From Zygnema cylindricum (Eukaryota; Streptophyta; Zygnematophyceae; Zygnematales; Zygnemataceae), in assembly GCA_037447655.1 (NCBI GenBank), contig JBBHKE010002642.1:62001-126000 (forward strand): DNA of 64,000 nt, read 5' to 3'. Shown here in pieces: positions 21,124 to 33,517 of this stretch. Position 1 is the stretch's first letter. Every line of letters begins with the position of its first letter. The position numbers were made by a program, and so were the translations under genes. The notes under the pieces were generated by a model. It was given only the letters and a program-made list of their open reading frames with translations. It was not told the origin of the DNA and did not search any database.

Positions 21124-24100
21124 TCAAATAGCCTCACAAACCCTCCAACCAGCAGTTACTACAATTCCAACAGAAAAAAATATATAACCTTTTGATCCTT
21201 GTGGTCCCAAAATGTCTCCTCCTGAACTTGATGACAAAAACTGTGTAGAGCTTCCCCCATTGTTGAAAGCACGAAAAGCCGATTCTCCGAATTCTGCTTT
21301 GGTTGAATTAAACGACCCAGCATTAAACGCGTTCCCTGCAGAAAAAAACAGATATCTGAAATTATACAAACAATAGAGAATTTCTTTATTATAAAAAATA
21401 TACAAACAATAAGTAATTCCTCCTGCAAATCCCGGAAAAAGGGAAAATCCACAGGCTTCACGAAGAAAAGAAAGTTTGAGGACACTTGCAAGTTTACTTA
21501 AAGAATACGTAAGCTCAGAACAAGAGGCCAAGTTCCATCCCAAAAATAAAACTTCTGCAAAAACACTACACAACAAAGAAAGACGATATCGAAATCAAAC
21601 AAATCTACATCATTTCACACATTACATCCAACTTACCGATTTCCCAGCTTTAAATACGATTCAACCAACGAGCAGACTCTCAGACACCATTTGAAAAGAA
21701 CGCCCAAAAAGGAAGAGGGAGAGGGAGAGGGAGAGGAGGGAGGGATTCTTGGCAGATAATCACCTGTTGATGCTTCCGAGGCCAAAAAAGATCCTCCCAA
21801 ACTGGACGGCTTGTACTGTGGACCACTTAATCCACTATTGAATGAATGAAAAGCTGATTCGCCAACTTCTGTGTCGGTAGGAAGTACTGAACTAGAATGG
21901 AACATGGTTCCCATAGAAAGTCCTGTCCGTTGTCCTGATTAAAAAATAAAGAGTTAAGATCTGCAGAATAAGTTACAGGGCAAAAAGAGGCTTCTAAGGC
22001 AATTTACTGCTGGCATTAAATTACAACAAAGAGTCTCTTTAGATGAGATGTAGCCACTTCGTCTTTTCAGCAAAACATCAGAGGATAGAGAGAAGAAAAG
22101 CCGGGGCAGAGGAGGGCAGGGAGGGGGGGAAGGAGAGGGGGGGGGGGGAGAAAGAGAAGGAAAGAGAGGGGGAGGGGCAGCCTTTAAATGTTAACAAGAC
22201 TGCTCGTTAGTTCATTTTCACATAAACATGAACCACCTACAGCCAGAATCCCGACCTTGGACCTAGTAATCTGACACCTTGAGGAAACTTAACCTGTAAA
22301 ATTACAAGTCTTTGGAGGTGCCCAAGTTAAAAACATTAAAGGAATTTTACGCATCAGACCTACTCTGTTGATAATAAGACAGAATTCAAACATTGTTCAG
22401 AGCCTAATGAAAATCACCACCTGTTAAATCTGCATTTAAGTAGGCTGTTCGGGGACTGGATGGTATAACTTGGGAAGAATCTGTTCCAATATGAATGGCT
22501 TGTAAAGATGAATCTCCTGCTTGTCTGTTCGCCGCAGGCATTGAAATACCATGGAATTGGATACCTAGAAAAACCCAGAGTCCACGATGTCATTCTCAGT
22601 TTGCAGATTTCAAGAAATTATGTTCCTAAACTTTACCGCAAATTTCTGTTCCTAACTTTACTACAAAGTGGCTCTCTACTTAGTGTTTTTTCAGCCACTT
22701 AAATAATCTTTTTCCCGTGCACACATGTCAGATTTCGTTTTGGGACTACCATCGGAGAGTAAGAACCTCACCTTTGTCGCAACCGCCGGATTAATAATCG
22801 GACAAGTGTGAAAGGAGAAAAGATGATTTTAAGTGGAGAAAAAACCATGAGTGCTGGTAGTGATATACAGTGCAGTTTTGTTATGAAATACACAGAAGAT
22901 ATGGCAGAAAACCACAAAACCTTTTCAAAGACAAACACCAGTTTCAAGCACTTCCTCCATAGCCAACATTTGCATGTAACAATACAGCAAGAAAATATTC
23001 CGTCTAGTTGTAATCATTACCAACCATCGCAGGGGCACATATCACAGCATGCAATCATATGAAAAAATATCTTCAGAAACAAAGGGGATTAAAGCAAGTG
23101 AATCACCTGATGGCATCTGATGATTTAAAAAGGCTCCTCCTGATTTTGACTGCAAAACCTGAGAAGGAGCATTACCGAAGGATTGAAACGCTGATTCTCC
23201 AATTTCCGGCTTCGTAGGAATCAATGAATCGTTGTCGAACATGCCTCGTCTAGAAATTCCAGATATTGACTCTGACAACAAGGGATTTGTCAAATGATTC
23301 ACATTTGCAGATACATTTGATGTCAATCCTTCTCTCCGGAAAGTATTTCTTGGAACCACGGCATCCTGTCTTGATTTGTTTGGTTTCATCCTCTGCTGTC
23401 TGGCTACAGCTTGCTCCTTACAATAAATTAAGACCATGTCCCGAGTATTTGGGTCCAGGTCTTCAGGAGAAAGTAATCCTGAACTTATTTGCTGAAGAAG
23501 AAGTGCTGCTGGAAGCTCTTTTGACGGGAAATTGCCGCCATTGTCCTTTGACGGAAAACTTCCAGAGACATATTTTGAAAGGAAGGTTCCAGGTAACTCC
23601 TCCTGATTCTGGTAGGAGCATTCCAAAGAAACATACAGACAGCAACATTAGCAGCTTTGGAAATGATTTCATTCGCAGCCTGTTCTTTATGGTTGTATAA
23701 TCGTGTTGTATTTAGTGCTTGTAAACCTAACTATTTAAACAAGCTCCCAGACTTGAATAGAAGAAAAGTGTTCAAGTTCATACCTTCTGTACTTTTGACG
23801 GAGCCAATGACTGAAATGCATTCAGGGAAGAGGTGTTGCTTCTTTCCCAGTATTGACTGAAGGGGTCAAATGACATTTTCAACAAATACCTTCTGAGATC
23901 AACAACAGTTTTATTTTCTTTCAAATCCTGCAAACAGGGATAACAAAGGTATTCAGAACAAATTGTAAATATAGAGCATGGAGATTCTACTGTAGTGCAC
24001 CTGATACTCCCATTATCGATATGGTTTCATACATTATCAACATAAGTTTCAAATGTATTATCCATTAAAGATAAAGACACACCATCAGATAAATACACAA

Positions 24101-24655
24101 TCAAGTATTTCATGGTAGCAATCTATTGACAAAAGTAACACACAGAACCTAACAGTAACACAGTAACTGCTCAGCAGATATTGTCTAAATATTGCATGAC
24201 AATTTCTACATTTGCCTAAATTTCCGAATTTGTAAAACTGAGTCTATCGGAGTACGTCATCGTACGGATGATTTGGAAAGCCAGTGTAGTTCAAAACAAA
24301 CAGTTTTTACAGTGAAAGGATGAAAAAAAGAAAGAATGAAGAAATAAAGAACGAAAGCAAGAAAACGAGAAGAGCATGACACCATACCAGACATTGCTGG
24401 ACAGGACCTATATACTTTTTCCCTTACCCTTTGAAAAAAGGAAAAAAAAATGGATAATCTATCGCAGTTTATTACTCCTTTACAAGTCTTATGAGTTCTG
24501 TAGGGTCAGGCCTTTCTCTTCCTGCTAAAATATTTTAGCTTACCACGAAGAGAATTTGCAGCAAAGCAACCAATGGAAGAGCAGAATCACAATTTAGAAA
24601 CAAGTGTTGCAAAGGCGACAAAGAGAATTCAGATGATGACAAAAAGAAGTCACAC
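21124..24655 (-). CDS. multi-exon gene of unknown function with repeated GESAF exons (partial)
   Basis: Minus-strand exons that chain in phase: 24544-24655 (tentative, poor acceptor), 23784-23927, 23107-23608, 22421-22564, 21764-21934, and 21189-21335, which can read on to a stop at 21124. The first solid exon encodes DLKENKTVVDLRRYLLKMSF then DPFSQYWERSN. Later exons repeat a module of ~48-57 residues: PT..E.GESAF.SF, then S.Q...SS.GG.FL, ending at a phase-1 Gly before the donor; clear copies are PTKPEIGESAFQSFG (exon 23107), PTDTEVGESAFHSFN (21764), STKAEFGESAFRAFN (21189), and a diverged GDSSLQAIHIGTDSS (22421). The last three exons are multiples of 3 and phase 1-1, as after exon duplication. 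The products are Ser-rich and probably disordered. The 5' end is not found. I recognise no family. Confidence 0.6.
21715..21745. repeat. GA-rich tract in intron
   Basis: GAGAGGGAGAGGGAGAGG-type run just downstream (minus sense) of the exon 21764-21934. A similar G/GA-rich run lies at 22105-22180 in the next intron upstream. Confidence 0.8.
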
Positions 24656-24659
24656 CTTG

Positions 24660-25045
24660 GGGGGTTTTGTTTTTGTTTTTTGTCTTTTGATTTGCCGTTT
24701 TTTTGTCGAAACTTCCTATCTTATTTTCTAGGAATATTACCTTTTCTTTCATAACCCTGACGTGCGAGCAGGTATGGAAACACTATATAAGAATTTTCCG
24801 TACTAAACGCAAGCTAAAATAAAAAACGCCAGCTAAGGTCATAAGTGCCAGCTAAAGCTCATACCAGAAATACTGAACCGCTGCCCACGGTTCAAATGAA
24901 TTTTCAATAACATTCGAACAATGAACGTACAATTTTTCTGCTATTTGAACAATCCACAATTCAGCACTATATTGCGACCCTTAACTGTACTGTACTCCTC
25001 AATTTTGACTCGTATATGTCCCAAAAGCCGTACGACTGTGGTAGA
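24660..25045. other. possible 5' region of the GESAF gene
   Basis: AT-rich DNA with no recognised exon. The start codon of the minus-strand gene should lie here or beyond. Confidence 0.3.
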
Positions 25046-25049
25046 GTTT

Positions 25050-25101
25050 ACAGTACTGTACTGTACTGTACTGTTCTGTAATGTACTGTACTGTACTGTA
25101 C
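25050..25101. repeat. (TACTG)n microsatellite
   Basis: ACAGTACTGTACTGTACTGT followed by TCTGTAATGTACTGTACTGT and more of the same. Part of a wider abundance of GTAC motifs in the repeat-rich parts of the window. Confidence 0.85.
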
Positions 25102-25980
25102 TTTGGCATTTGGGGTTGGGCGTTGGGCCGAATTGCGGATAAAAAAACGCTGGTTTCTACAAAAACTATGACCCGCAAAAATAGAGCTACGAAAGCTCAA
25201 TGATTGGGATAGCCGCAAAAAATCAGGCGGACCTGTGATTCTGTTACGCGTGTAGAATAAGTAAACAAAAAGAAAAAACCAAAAAACACTAAAACTGCCC
25301 TCAAATTTTATGATAATTTTTTTGCCTCTACAAATGGAACTGGTTCGCCAACATTCGGAATAGATCCTAAAAAACAAAAACAAAAAAAGCAGTCGTTCTA
25401 ACATAATTAATTAATTAGCACATATTTTTGTTCTTCCGCAAGTTTTTTATTTTTTGTTTGTTATGGCTACATGGCAGATCGTGAATGCCCAAAATTCTGG
25501 CGCTAATGGGTCCAATTATCGGGTCATTTCTCAAAATGAGCGTTTTTTAACCCAAAATTGGAGCCCGACCATTATCGTACAAAAAATTATGTTGCTACAG
25601 TAGTACCTAAAATACCGCATGCTACAGTGATTAAAAATCCAAAATTATTGTACTTGCCCGATTTTCTAACCAATTGTACTTCAGGAATTGTACCTTTCCG
25701 TATTTGGAACTTTACCCGTTATAATTAATGAATAAGTCCGTCACTAATTGATGAAGGTTCGTTACCATGGATATTACGGGTAATCAGGGAATCATAGCGA
25801 GTCATGCGTTCCGCACTTTTAAACTACAGTACAGTACCGTGTGTCATCATTCTTGTCAAATAAAATAAAAATCGGTGTATCCCAGACGACTCCCAGTAAG
25901 AATTTCGCACTAGGTATACCGTATCTGATAATTCGGTACAGGAATGTGCGGTACGGTACAAAAGAGAAGAGAGTAGTAAC
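25102..25980. other. AT-rich intergenic DNA
   Basis: No recognisable gene or element boundary. Many GTAC/CGTAC motifs. Confidence 0.4.
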
Positions 25981-25983
25981 TTA

Positions 25984-26760
25984 GGGTGAACCTCCATCAG
26001 GCATTTACAGTAATCGTACGGAAAAGTTTACTGGCAGTAATATTTGTATCACTTCTTCATCGGGTTGTGCCAGCGAGGCACCAATTAATTACGTGCTGGA
26101 TTGCGATTAAAACCACGTAGGATCTTGTTCAGTCGGCCGGGAATATTAAAAGACTCGAAAAGCACAAAATCTAAACGGCGTATGTACGGACGACGCAGAT
26201 TAAAATATCTAGCAGCGCTACGCGAATGTACAATTTGTACGTTCTTGTCATTTCGTTGTACCAGCCGTTTTCGAAATCATTTTCAAAATGAAAATTTGTA
26301 CTTTATCGTTTGCCATTATGTTTTGTACGCAAAGTCCTTTTTACGAAGGAAAAGAGTCGTCAGAGAGATATCCTGCGTCAAAGATTTTTTCGTCGCTTTA
26401 AAATCCACCCTGTACGAAAGCACATGGCCTTTGACAACTGTGAAGTCGTCATCGCTCGTCCGCCATGGATGATACCTTTTTGTTTCCAAGTGTACCAATA
26501 GACACGTCCAGTGTGTGGCAAGTCTCCTCCTGAGGACAGTTGAGGACAGTTGAGGAGAATCTCCAGACACTGGACAGAAGGAGCGTTTTCTTCGAAAACG
26601 CAAAATCGGACCGTCGAATTTTTCACCCAAAAGTTTGGAGAATCTTGTCGAATCTCCAGCAAACATGTTTTAAAAAAATAGGAAAAAATCAGTACGGCCT
26701 AATACAGAAAAGTCATTTCCCAATAAACAGCCCTAATTTTTGCCTGATGGAGCACGACCC
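25984..26760. mobile_element. PIF/Harbinger-like MITE, TTA target duplication
   Basis: GGGTGAACCTCCATCAGGC (25984) is inverted as GCCTGATGGAGCACGACCC (ending 26760), with TTA on both sides (25981-25983, 26761-26763). A 3-bp TTA duplication with these termini fits Tourist/Harbinger-type elements. 777 bp. Open frames inside have no transposase motifs. Confidence 0.7.
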
Positions 26761-26763
26761 TTA

Positions 26764-27469
26764 GGGTGGACTTCCATTAGCGAAAAAGTGGGGTTGTTTA
26801 CTAAGGGCCGTACCGTTTCGTACAGGTCTTTACAATCTTGTTTTTTTTCCAATGAAAACATCATTACGGAAACATCTCCAAGGCTGTATGCGTAAAAATT
26901 GACCGTCGGATGCCATTACACTTTTTATCTGAGACGCCATGTCACCAACCCTACAGTCTGTGACGACCGTGCATAGGGAGGACACTTTGCACAGACTCAA
27001 CGTATAAAAATGGGCCGCGTGGAAAAGGAAAAAAAATCTTCGATGAGCACGCGCTTATGTGCGTACACGTCGCATGGGCCATGTGCCTTCCGCCAAGGTG
27101 GCTGCGAATCCGCCTAAATTATCCCGTCACGCTCCCACCATCAAAGTTTGTCGTCGCCTTTTTGTCGTTCCGTTTTTAAAATTTGAGGTAGTACATTATA
27201 ATGCCCTCTGTACATGTGCCCTCTGTACATGTCATTTGTTACCTCCGTTGGTACATATATTATCTCCGCTGGTACAGATATTACCTCCGCTCGTAACATT
27301 GCATTCGAAGATTATTTCAAGATTTTAAACATCGGATATTAACCTACATGTTACCGACCAAAATGAGCCACGCAAATAGAAAGTGGTTTACAGACGCGAC
27401 CTAATGGAAGGCACGCCCTTCTGTAAAATATTACGTACAATTATTGAAACGCCTAATGGAAGTCCAACT
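26764..27469. mobile_element. second Harbinger-like MITE abutting the first
   Basis: GGGTGGACTTCCATTAGCG (26764) is inverted as CGCCTAATGGAAGTCCAACT (ending 27469). TTA lies at 26761-26763 (shared with the previous element) and 27470-27472. Start and interior resemble the element at 32817 (CATTAG, GAAAAGTGGGG, GCCGTA, TTTCGTACAG). Confidence 0.65.
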
Positions 27470-27472
27470 TTA

Positions 27473-29930
27473 TTCAATGCGCCAACACGACTAAGTATTC
27501 CGGCTTTGGTGGCTTTTGTTTTTCTGCTTTGACGTGTTCGTTCAAATTTTTTGGCAAAGGTTTCACCTTACTTTGATTTTGTACTTGCGTTGTGCGCGGA
27601 AGATCACATATCAACTATTCATTCGCAAAAATACTGATACAACCCATAATTTTGAGTTTTCAATTTGCTCTTAACTTTAACTTGTCTAATGTTTAAATTT
27701 TGACTAATCGTTTACCAAATTTCAAATCGAACACCCATTGAAAAGTTTAATTTGAAATGTCATCAAAACTTAAGAGTGTACAATATCTTTCATTTCCGAT
27801 AGCCAACCATGAAATTGCAGAGAACAGTCGATATTATAAAATCTGCCAAAATTATTTTTTCATAAACTTTAGTCGAGCAACATAATTCAAACATAAATTT
27901 TGTACTACATTTAATTTTTGAAGCACGACTAAAAACGGGTGTAAACCTTTTTCTCCACGTGACAAAGTGATCAAAGACGCAGACAAAGGATTTCACTACA
28001 ATGTGATATTGATGATAATTTGTATGAAAAGTACAATAGTAAACTATGAATTTTTATTAGTGTAAATAAAGTTTGGTGTAGGGAAAAAAATGGTGTTGTT
28101 AACGTTATTATGTTCATGTCCTAAAACTTTAAAAAATTAACAGTAATCGACATACATACCATTATAATAAGTGTATCAACTATAATATTTGTTCTGATAG
28201 TTTAAACATGTGAAAACATATTAATGAGATTTCCCTACCCTTAATTATTATAAGTACCATTTAATTGTGCCTTCCCGTGTTAACCCCACTCGTTTTCTTA
28301 TGTCGACATTGTTATTTGACAATTTTATTGGACTTTTGTATAAATTAACCAGCAATTAACACGTTTTGTACATTACACTACTTAAGGACACATTTAGTTT
28401 GAGTAATCTACAATACTAGATCCTACCTTTATAGAGGTAAATAAAAAGTTATTATCATTAATTGTTTCAAGTTTCGCGTCGTAGCTCAAAGGGTGCCCAT
28501 TCACAATGTATCGTGCTAAAGAGTGATTTTGACATATATTTGTAATAGTTGTGTTAGAAATATATTTATTACTATAACAAGTTCATCCTTGTTAGTATAA
28601 TTTCTTATTTTGTTTCCGTTTCTTTCAAATCATAATGTAACCGAATATTACATGTTTACGAAATAACACACGTGATACCAAAATTAATCTAATTTTTAAT
28701 CACCGGGGCAAGTACAAAGAGTTTTTAGGCTTGGCGTGGTACATGTCATTCAATGACCAAATATTTACTTTCATGCCGAATGTGAAAAAAGAAACAAGCA
28801 CGTTTCACGAGAACCATGTCGAAACGTAACAACAAAAACATCACATTTTCATTTTATATGGTTCCATTCAATTGCTTTAACACATTTATTTTTATGACAA
28901 TTATTTGCACAGTCCACAAAATCAAAACGTTTATCAATTTTTTTAAGCGTTTTGGATGACAAACAAATACTCTCTAACGCACATCATTTTTGTGAACATG
29001 ATATCTATTGATGTCTTACATGTACAAATTCTTACATTCTTACAAACTAAAATATTTACTCATTTGAATATACTACTTTTGCCACAAACTTATACTATCG
29101 TACCATAATTGGGCTCTTCACAACAGCTTCTTTGTATAATACAACAGATATAAGAAGGTGATGGTCATTTAGGTCAAATTTCATAATAGTTGATGTATCG
29201 CCAATCATTTTAGCATAAAAATAAAAGTTCACATCGGACAATTATAATAAATATTGTAATGTCAGCCAAACTATTAAAAATGTTTACGAATCTAACGAGT
29301 GAAAATTCAAACATTTGTGTATGTTTTCATATTTAATATATAACGATGATGCATATTTTTTTGCTAAATATAGTTTCTCTCACCATTTTTTTTTTTTAGT
29401 GGGGAGTTTGGCGATCATTAAAATACTTATGAAATCTTTACCTATCTTTAAAAACTACAAAAAATAAACGTTGTGTGGAAAGCATCCTGGTTTGATTGAA
29501 ATATATGAATGTTGACTACTAGTAAACGTTACACATAAATCTCTTTACAATCGCAATGATCCATGGGCAAAACAAATGAAAAATTTGCTAAAAAAATATT
29601 AAAAGCAGGTAAAAAAATGTAATAATAGTGAACACCATTCTATATCCTTAAAACAAAAAAAACAAGTGCCCATGCCTAAGAAGACACCATAATAGAGGTA
29701 AAAAATTATGAATATTGTTTATATATATTTGTGGCGCGGCAGTAAATCTCAAAGTTGACTTGCATAATTCGCTATTGTGATATGTCGAATAAGAGTTCAA
29801 TCTTAGACACTTTGAAAGGCGACGACGATATAGCAACTTGAGAACGCCGATGTGGGAGATGGGGAGGGGTGTTAGATTCTTTAGATGCAAAATGCTCTTG
29901 AACGTAATCAATTAAGGAGTTCTCCAAATA
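27473..29930. other. gene-poor AT-rich region
   Basis: About 2.5 kb of strongly AT-rich sequence. I see no exon-like blocks, RNA gene or inverted-repeat boundary. Confidence 0.5.
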
Positions 29931-31486
29931 TGAGTAGGAGGTCACGGAGCTTTAAAGGAAATGATATACTTGTTACCCTGATCTTGTTGCACGTAATTGC
30001 GCTCCCCTAGAGGCCCTACATCTTGAGTCGCAACACTCTTGCGTCATGAGGTGCTTAGGAATCCTTGGGTCCTCTTCAGTATGTGAGAACTACGTCACTC
30101 AGAGTTTTCTTCCGCTCCTTGCAAAATTATTGAACTCGCAATTGCAAAATTCGCCTCCACCACCCTAGCAACGGAGAATTTTATCTCTATGCTCATCTTT
30201 AGGCTGATCACAAATGCACCGAGGCTTGCCAGGGAGCGGAGCGTGTGACAAGCTTAGGCTTATGAGAATCGAAAAATAAAATAGTGGAGAAGACAAGCGG
30301 AGCAAGGCAAAAACTGCGTAGCAGTAAGCCAAGCTCTAGACCCCGGCCCAAAAATAGAGCTAACTCGACACGTGCCTCAGCGGAGGGGGGCGCCTCAATA
30401 AGGTCCTTAAATACAGGGCGGGTACCTTTATCGGTGAAATGTCTTTATCCCGCGACTTCTGGTGATGAGGGAATAGAATCGAAAGCTTGAACTTGGCCCT
30501 CAATGGGTAAAAGAGAATTAGGAGAATAACGATTGCTGAAATGTTAACAAGCCAATTATGAACTGGTGTGCAATTGTACTCTATTTATTTCCGTACTTTT
30601 TTTTTTTTTTTGAATTCGGTCAGAATTATTTCGCGTTCTTAAAAAAAAAGGTACAGTCAGTGTGGTCCGATCGTCCACCTGTCCGAGATAGTTTGGTGAG
30701 TGGATATGGTGCAGCAATTTCCAACATTTGAGTTCTTTGAAACTTCGTGTGTCGGTGTCGTAATTTGTATGTTGGTCATAGAATCCGCTAATCTGACAGG
30801 TGAATCTAATCACTGGTAGTCGGTGTTTCCAGGGTGTAAATTGTACGAATGAAGTGCTGTCACGCTTTGTCAGCAGTGCGGTTAACGAGATAAACCGGGA
30901 ATAGCGTGATGTTTGTTAGCGACTAGGCGCAGGGGATCCTGGGGAGCAATAAGCCACGTGTCGAGTAGTTAGCCCTTTGGCTTCAGAGCGATGGGATGGC
31001 CGGGAAAAATTGACCGCAAGCGAAAGGTCAATGATTGCCAAAGCCTGTAGGAATCGCGCGAACCAACTGTATTAATACACGTGTAATTTCAGAATGAGAA
31101 AAATATATCCAAGAGTAGATGACGGTTGCCCAATAAAAATCAAAATAACTTGCTCATCGTCACAGGAAGTAACACGGATTTGTCCGACTCTTGGAGTTGA
31201 TCCCAAAATATTTCGAGACGGGCACGGCAGCCGTAAAAAGTAAAAACGGAAGAAAAAACATTTGTTTTTTTGTTCATCCAGGATTTCTAATTTATTTTCG
31301 TTGTTAGGGTTTGCCCATGCAACTGTAAGAAGCACACTTTATTTAGTGATGATACTACATGTCTTTCGGGTGTTCCAATGTCCGGAAAAAAAAGTCGTCA
31401 CATATGCAATCGCTATATAAATACGTCAAGTTTTGTGTGACGTCGTAGGCTGTTTTCTGTGACATTACTGTAGATTTCGTTTTTTA
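29931..31486. other. unassigned, GC-richer in part
   Basis: 29980-30500 and 30900-31060 are GC-richer than the flanks and contain ACACGTGCC and CCACGTGTCGAGTAG. The 68-codon plus frame at 30284-30490 is basic and of unknown origin. This may be part of a decayed LTR element, but no termini or duplication were found. Confidence 0.3.
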
Positions 31487-32148
31487 GGGCGTGTCCCCAT
31501 GTGTTCAAGTAATGGTTTTTCTCCGTCGTTTACACAGAAAATGGGACTTCCTACTTGAAAATATTACGCCGTACGAAAAATGGGCAAAAACTCAAATACA
31601 TTTTGCGTCATCTTGGAACTTGAAAGGTACGGCGATTTGGCAGTATTATCATCGCGACCCACTTCCAGCTCATCTTCACACTTGCAATGAAATCAAATCG
31701 CGACCTGCTTTTAATCAAAATACTACCCTATTGACGAATAGAAATCTTGGGTTGCACGCGTCAAAATTTTTCATTTGTTTTTTTGCTGTTGGGAGAATAC
31801 ACGAACAAAAAAATTGTTTGTCCGTTTGCTTATGTTGTCCACTTGTGGGCGTCTACAAATGTCATTTTGTAGACGTAGGCGATTGCTTATGTCGTTCACG
31901 TGTGGGCGTCAACAAATGACAGTCGGCGTCGACAATTGTCCCAGTATGTCAGGAGCTCTTTGCGGCGTACAAATGTCCGCAGTTTGGGTTTCGCAAGTAT
32001 TGGCGACGTGTACAACTGCCACATATTCAAAATAATGAACGCGCAAGTAACGATTCACATAGGCACACTTTGAAAAAAAGTACACCGTAAAATCATCGCT
32101 AAATTCCAAAATAACGTTTCAAAATATCGGTTACATGGGGACACGCCC
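31487..32148. mobile_element. Harbinger-like MITE, second family, TTA duplication
   Basis: GGGCGTGTCCCCATGTG (31487) is inverted as ACATGGGGACACGCCC (ending 32148). TTA flanks both ends (31484-31486, 32149-32151). The interior has repeated GTCTACAAATGTC/GTCAACAAATGAC motifs. Related single termini occur near 19691 and 40395. Confidence 0.75.
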
Positions 32149-32151
32149 TTA

Positions 32152-32816
32152 ACTTTTAGTCTTTTCACTCTCGTCACCAAATCGTCGCAGGGATAGTCAA
32201 ACATTTTTGTTTTTTACGATTTTTTTTAGTTTTTCATTTCTTTCCAAAATTGAAAATTGTCGTGTTTCATTCCAAGAAGAGGGAGTAAGGGAGAGAGGGG
32301 AAAAGGCGATGGCTACCCATAGACTTTTGCAAAGACCCATGAATGAAAGTGGAAGTCGGAGACCCTACAATTTTATTTTTGGGTACATGCGGCGACTGGC
32401 AGAAAAATAAATAGCATGTACTCTCCCATGTGCAAAAATTCGAAATCGTGCGAAAAGTGCGGAGTTTTTATTTTCGTAGCCCAGTTGTCACTTTGTATTA
32501 AACCATAGTTGTTCAAACCGCATTTTACGCACAATTCATACGTGTGAATTATACGTAAGTAACGCATTGAACAATTTGAAAAAATCGTTAAAATCGTTAA
32601 TGATTTTGTATCCGTACTCTTCATGTAAAAAAAATTGAATTTTACATGTACCGCAGTTTGTACATTTACCGTTATATGAGCACTAAACAATAGTTTATTT
32701 TTAAATAATTATCACAATACATGTGTGTATCGGAATTTATGCATCAACTGGTTACGAACTATAAACAGACAATCGATCACGGCCACCTTTTGGGCTGGGT
32801 TCAAAATCATGTCTAA
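32152..32816. other. AT-rich intergenic DNA
   Basis: No recognisable gene. Separates two Harbinger-like MITEs. Confidence 0.4.
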
Positions 32817-33517
32817 GAGTAAGATTCCATTAGACGAAAAGTGGGGATGGTTACTGGACGCCGTATGTTTTCGTACAGAGCCGTACCATAATTATTTTGT
32901 CGGCAGACGAAACATCGTTACGAGAAAGTTGCCGGGATGCTCCAATGATGTAGGCGTAATTCTTGACCACTGGATATTTCACTTTTCTAGATCCGCCAAA
33001 CAATCGCGGATGTCATCCAGTGTGATTAAACTCTCCTCACGAGGAGAGTTGCTTCACACTGGTCGTGTACCATTGGTACACATAAAAAAAATAAAAAAAG
33101 ATTTACTTCGATCATGCGATCACACGCCTACACGTCGTACAAACCATGTGCAGCTTGCCACGCTAGATGTAAGCTAGCCGACAGTATCATCGCACGCTCT
33201 GTGTGATATCCACCAACCTTCAAAGTTAGCGACGTCTTTTTGCCATTCCGTTTCGAAATTTTGATTTCTATTTTAAAAATTAAAATTTGGCCGCAAACTT
33301 TTCGCACAAATCATTAACTACCTCTGGTGGTACATATATTATTGGAAAGATTTTCCGATTGAAGAATATTTGTAGATTTTCAAAATGTGAACACTAACTA
33401 CGTGGCACCAATCATAATTTCGAAAGGTAGTTTACTGGCCCGACACAATGGAGCTGATTGCAAGTAAACCCTTTCATTAGACGTTTCCGTACGTTTATTG
33501 CGAATGCACAATGGAAT
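32817..33517. mobile_element. diverged Harbinger-like MITE
   Basis: GAGTAAGATTCCATTAGACG (about 32817) opposes GCACAATGGAATCGAGGCC (about 33517). Interior blocks follow the 26764 element in order (GAAAAGTGGGG, GCCGTA, CACACGCCTACACGTCGTAC, TACATATATTAT). Target site not resolved. Confidence 0.5.

Noticed and set aside
27473-29930. Possible RNA genes or CRISPR-like arrays in the AT-rich region
   Set aside because: No regularly spaced repeats, cloverleaf or rRNA-like segments were seen; the DNA is simply AT-rich.
30284-30490. 68-codon basic frame
   Set aside because: No homology I recognise, no splice or start context, and it lies in what looks like decayed repeat DNA.
31491-32035. Overlapping plus frames of 86-142 codons
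   Set aside because: They lie within a TTA-flanked MITE and show no protein-family features.
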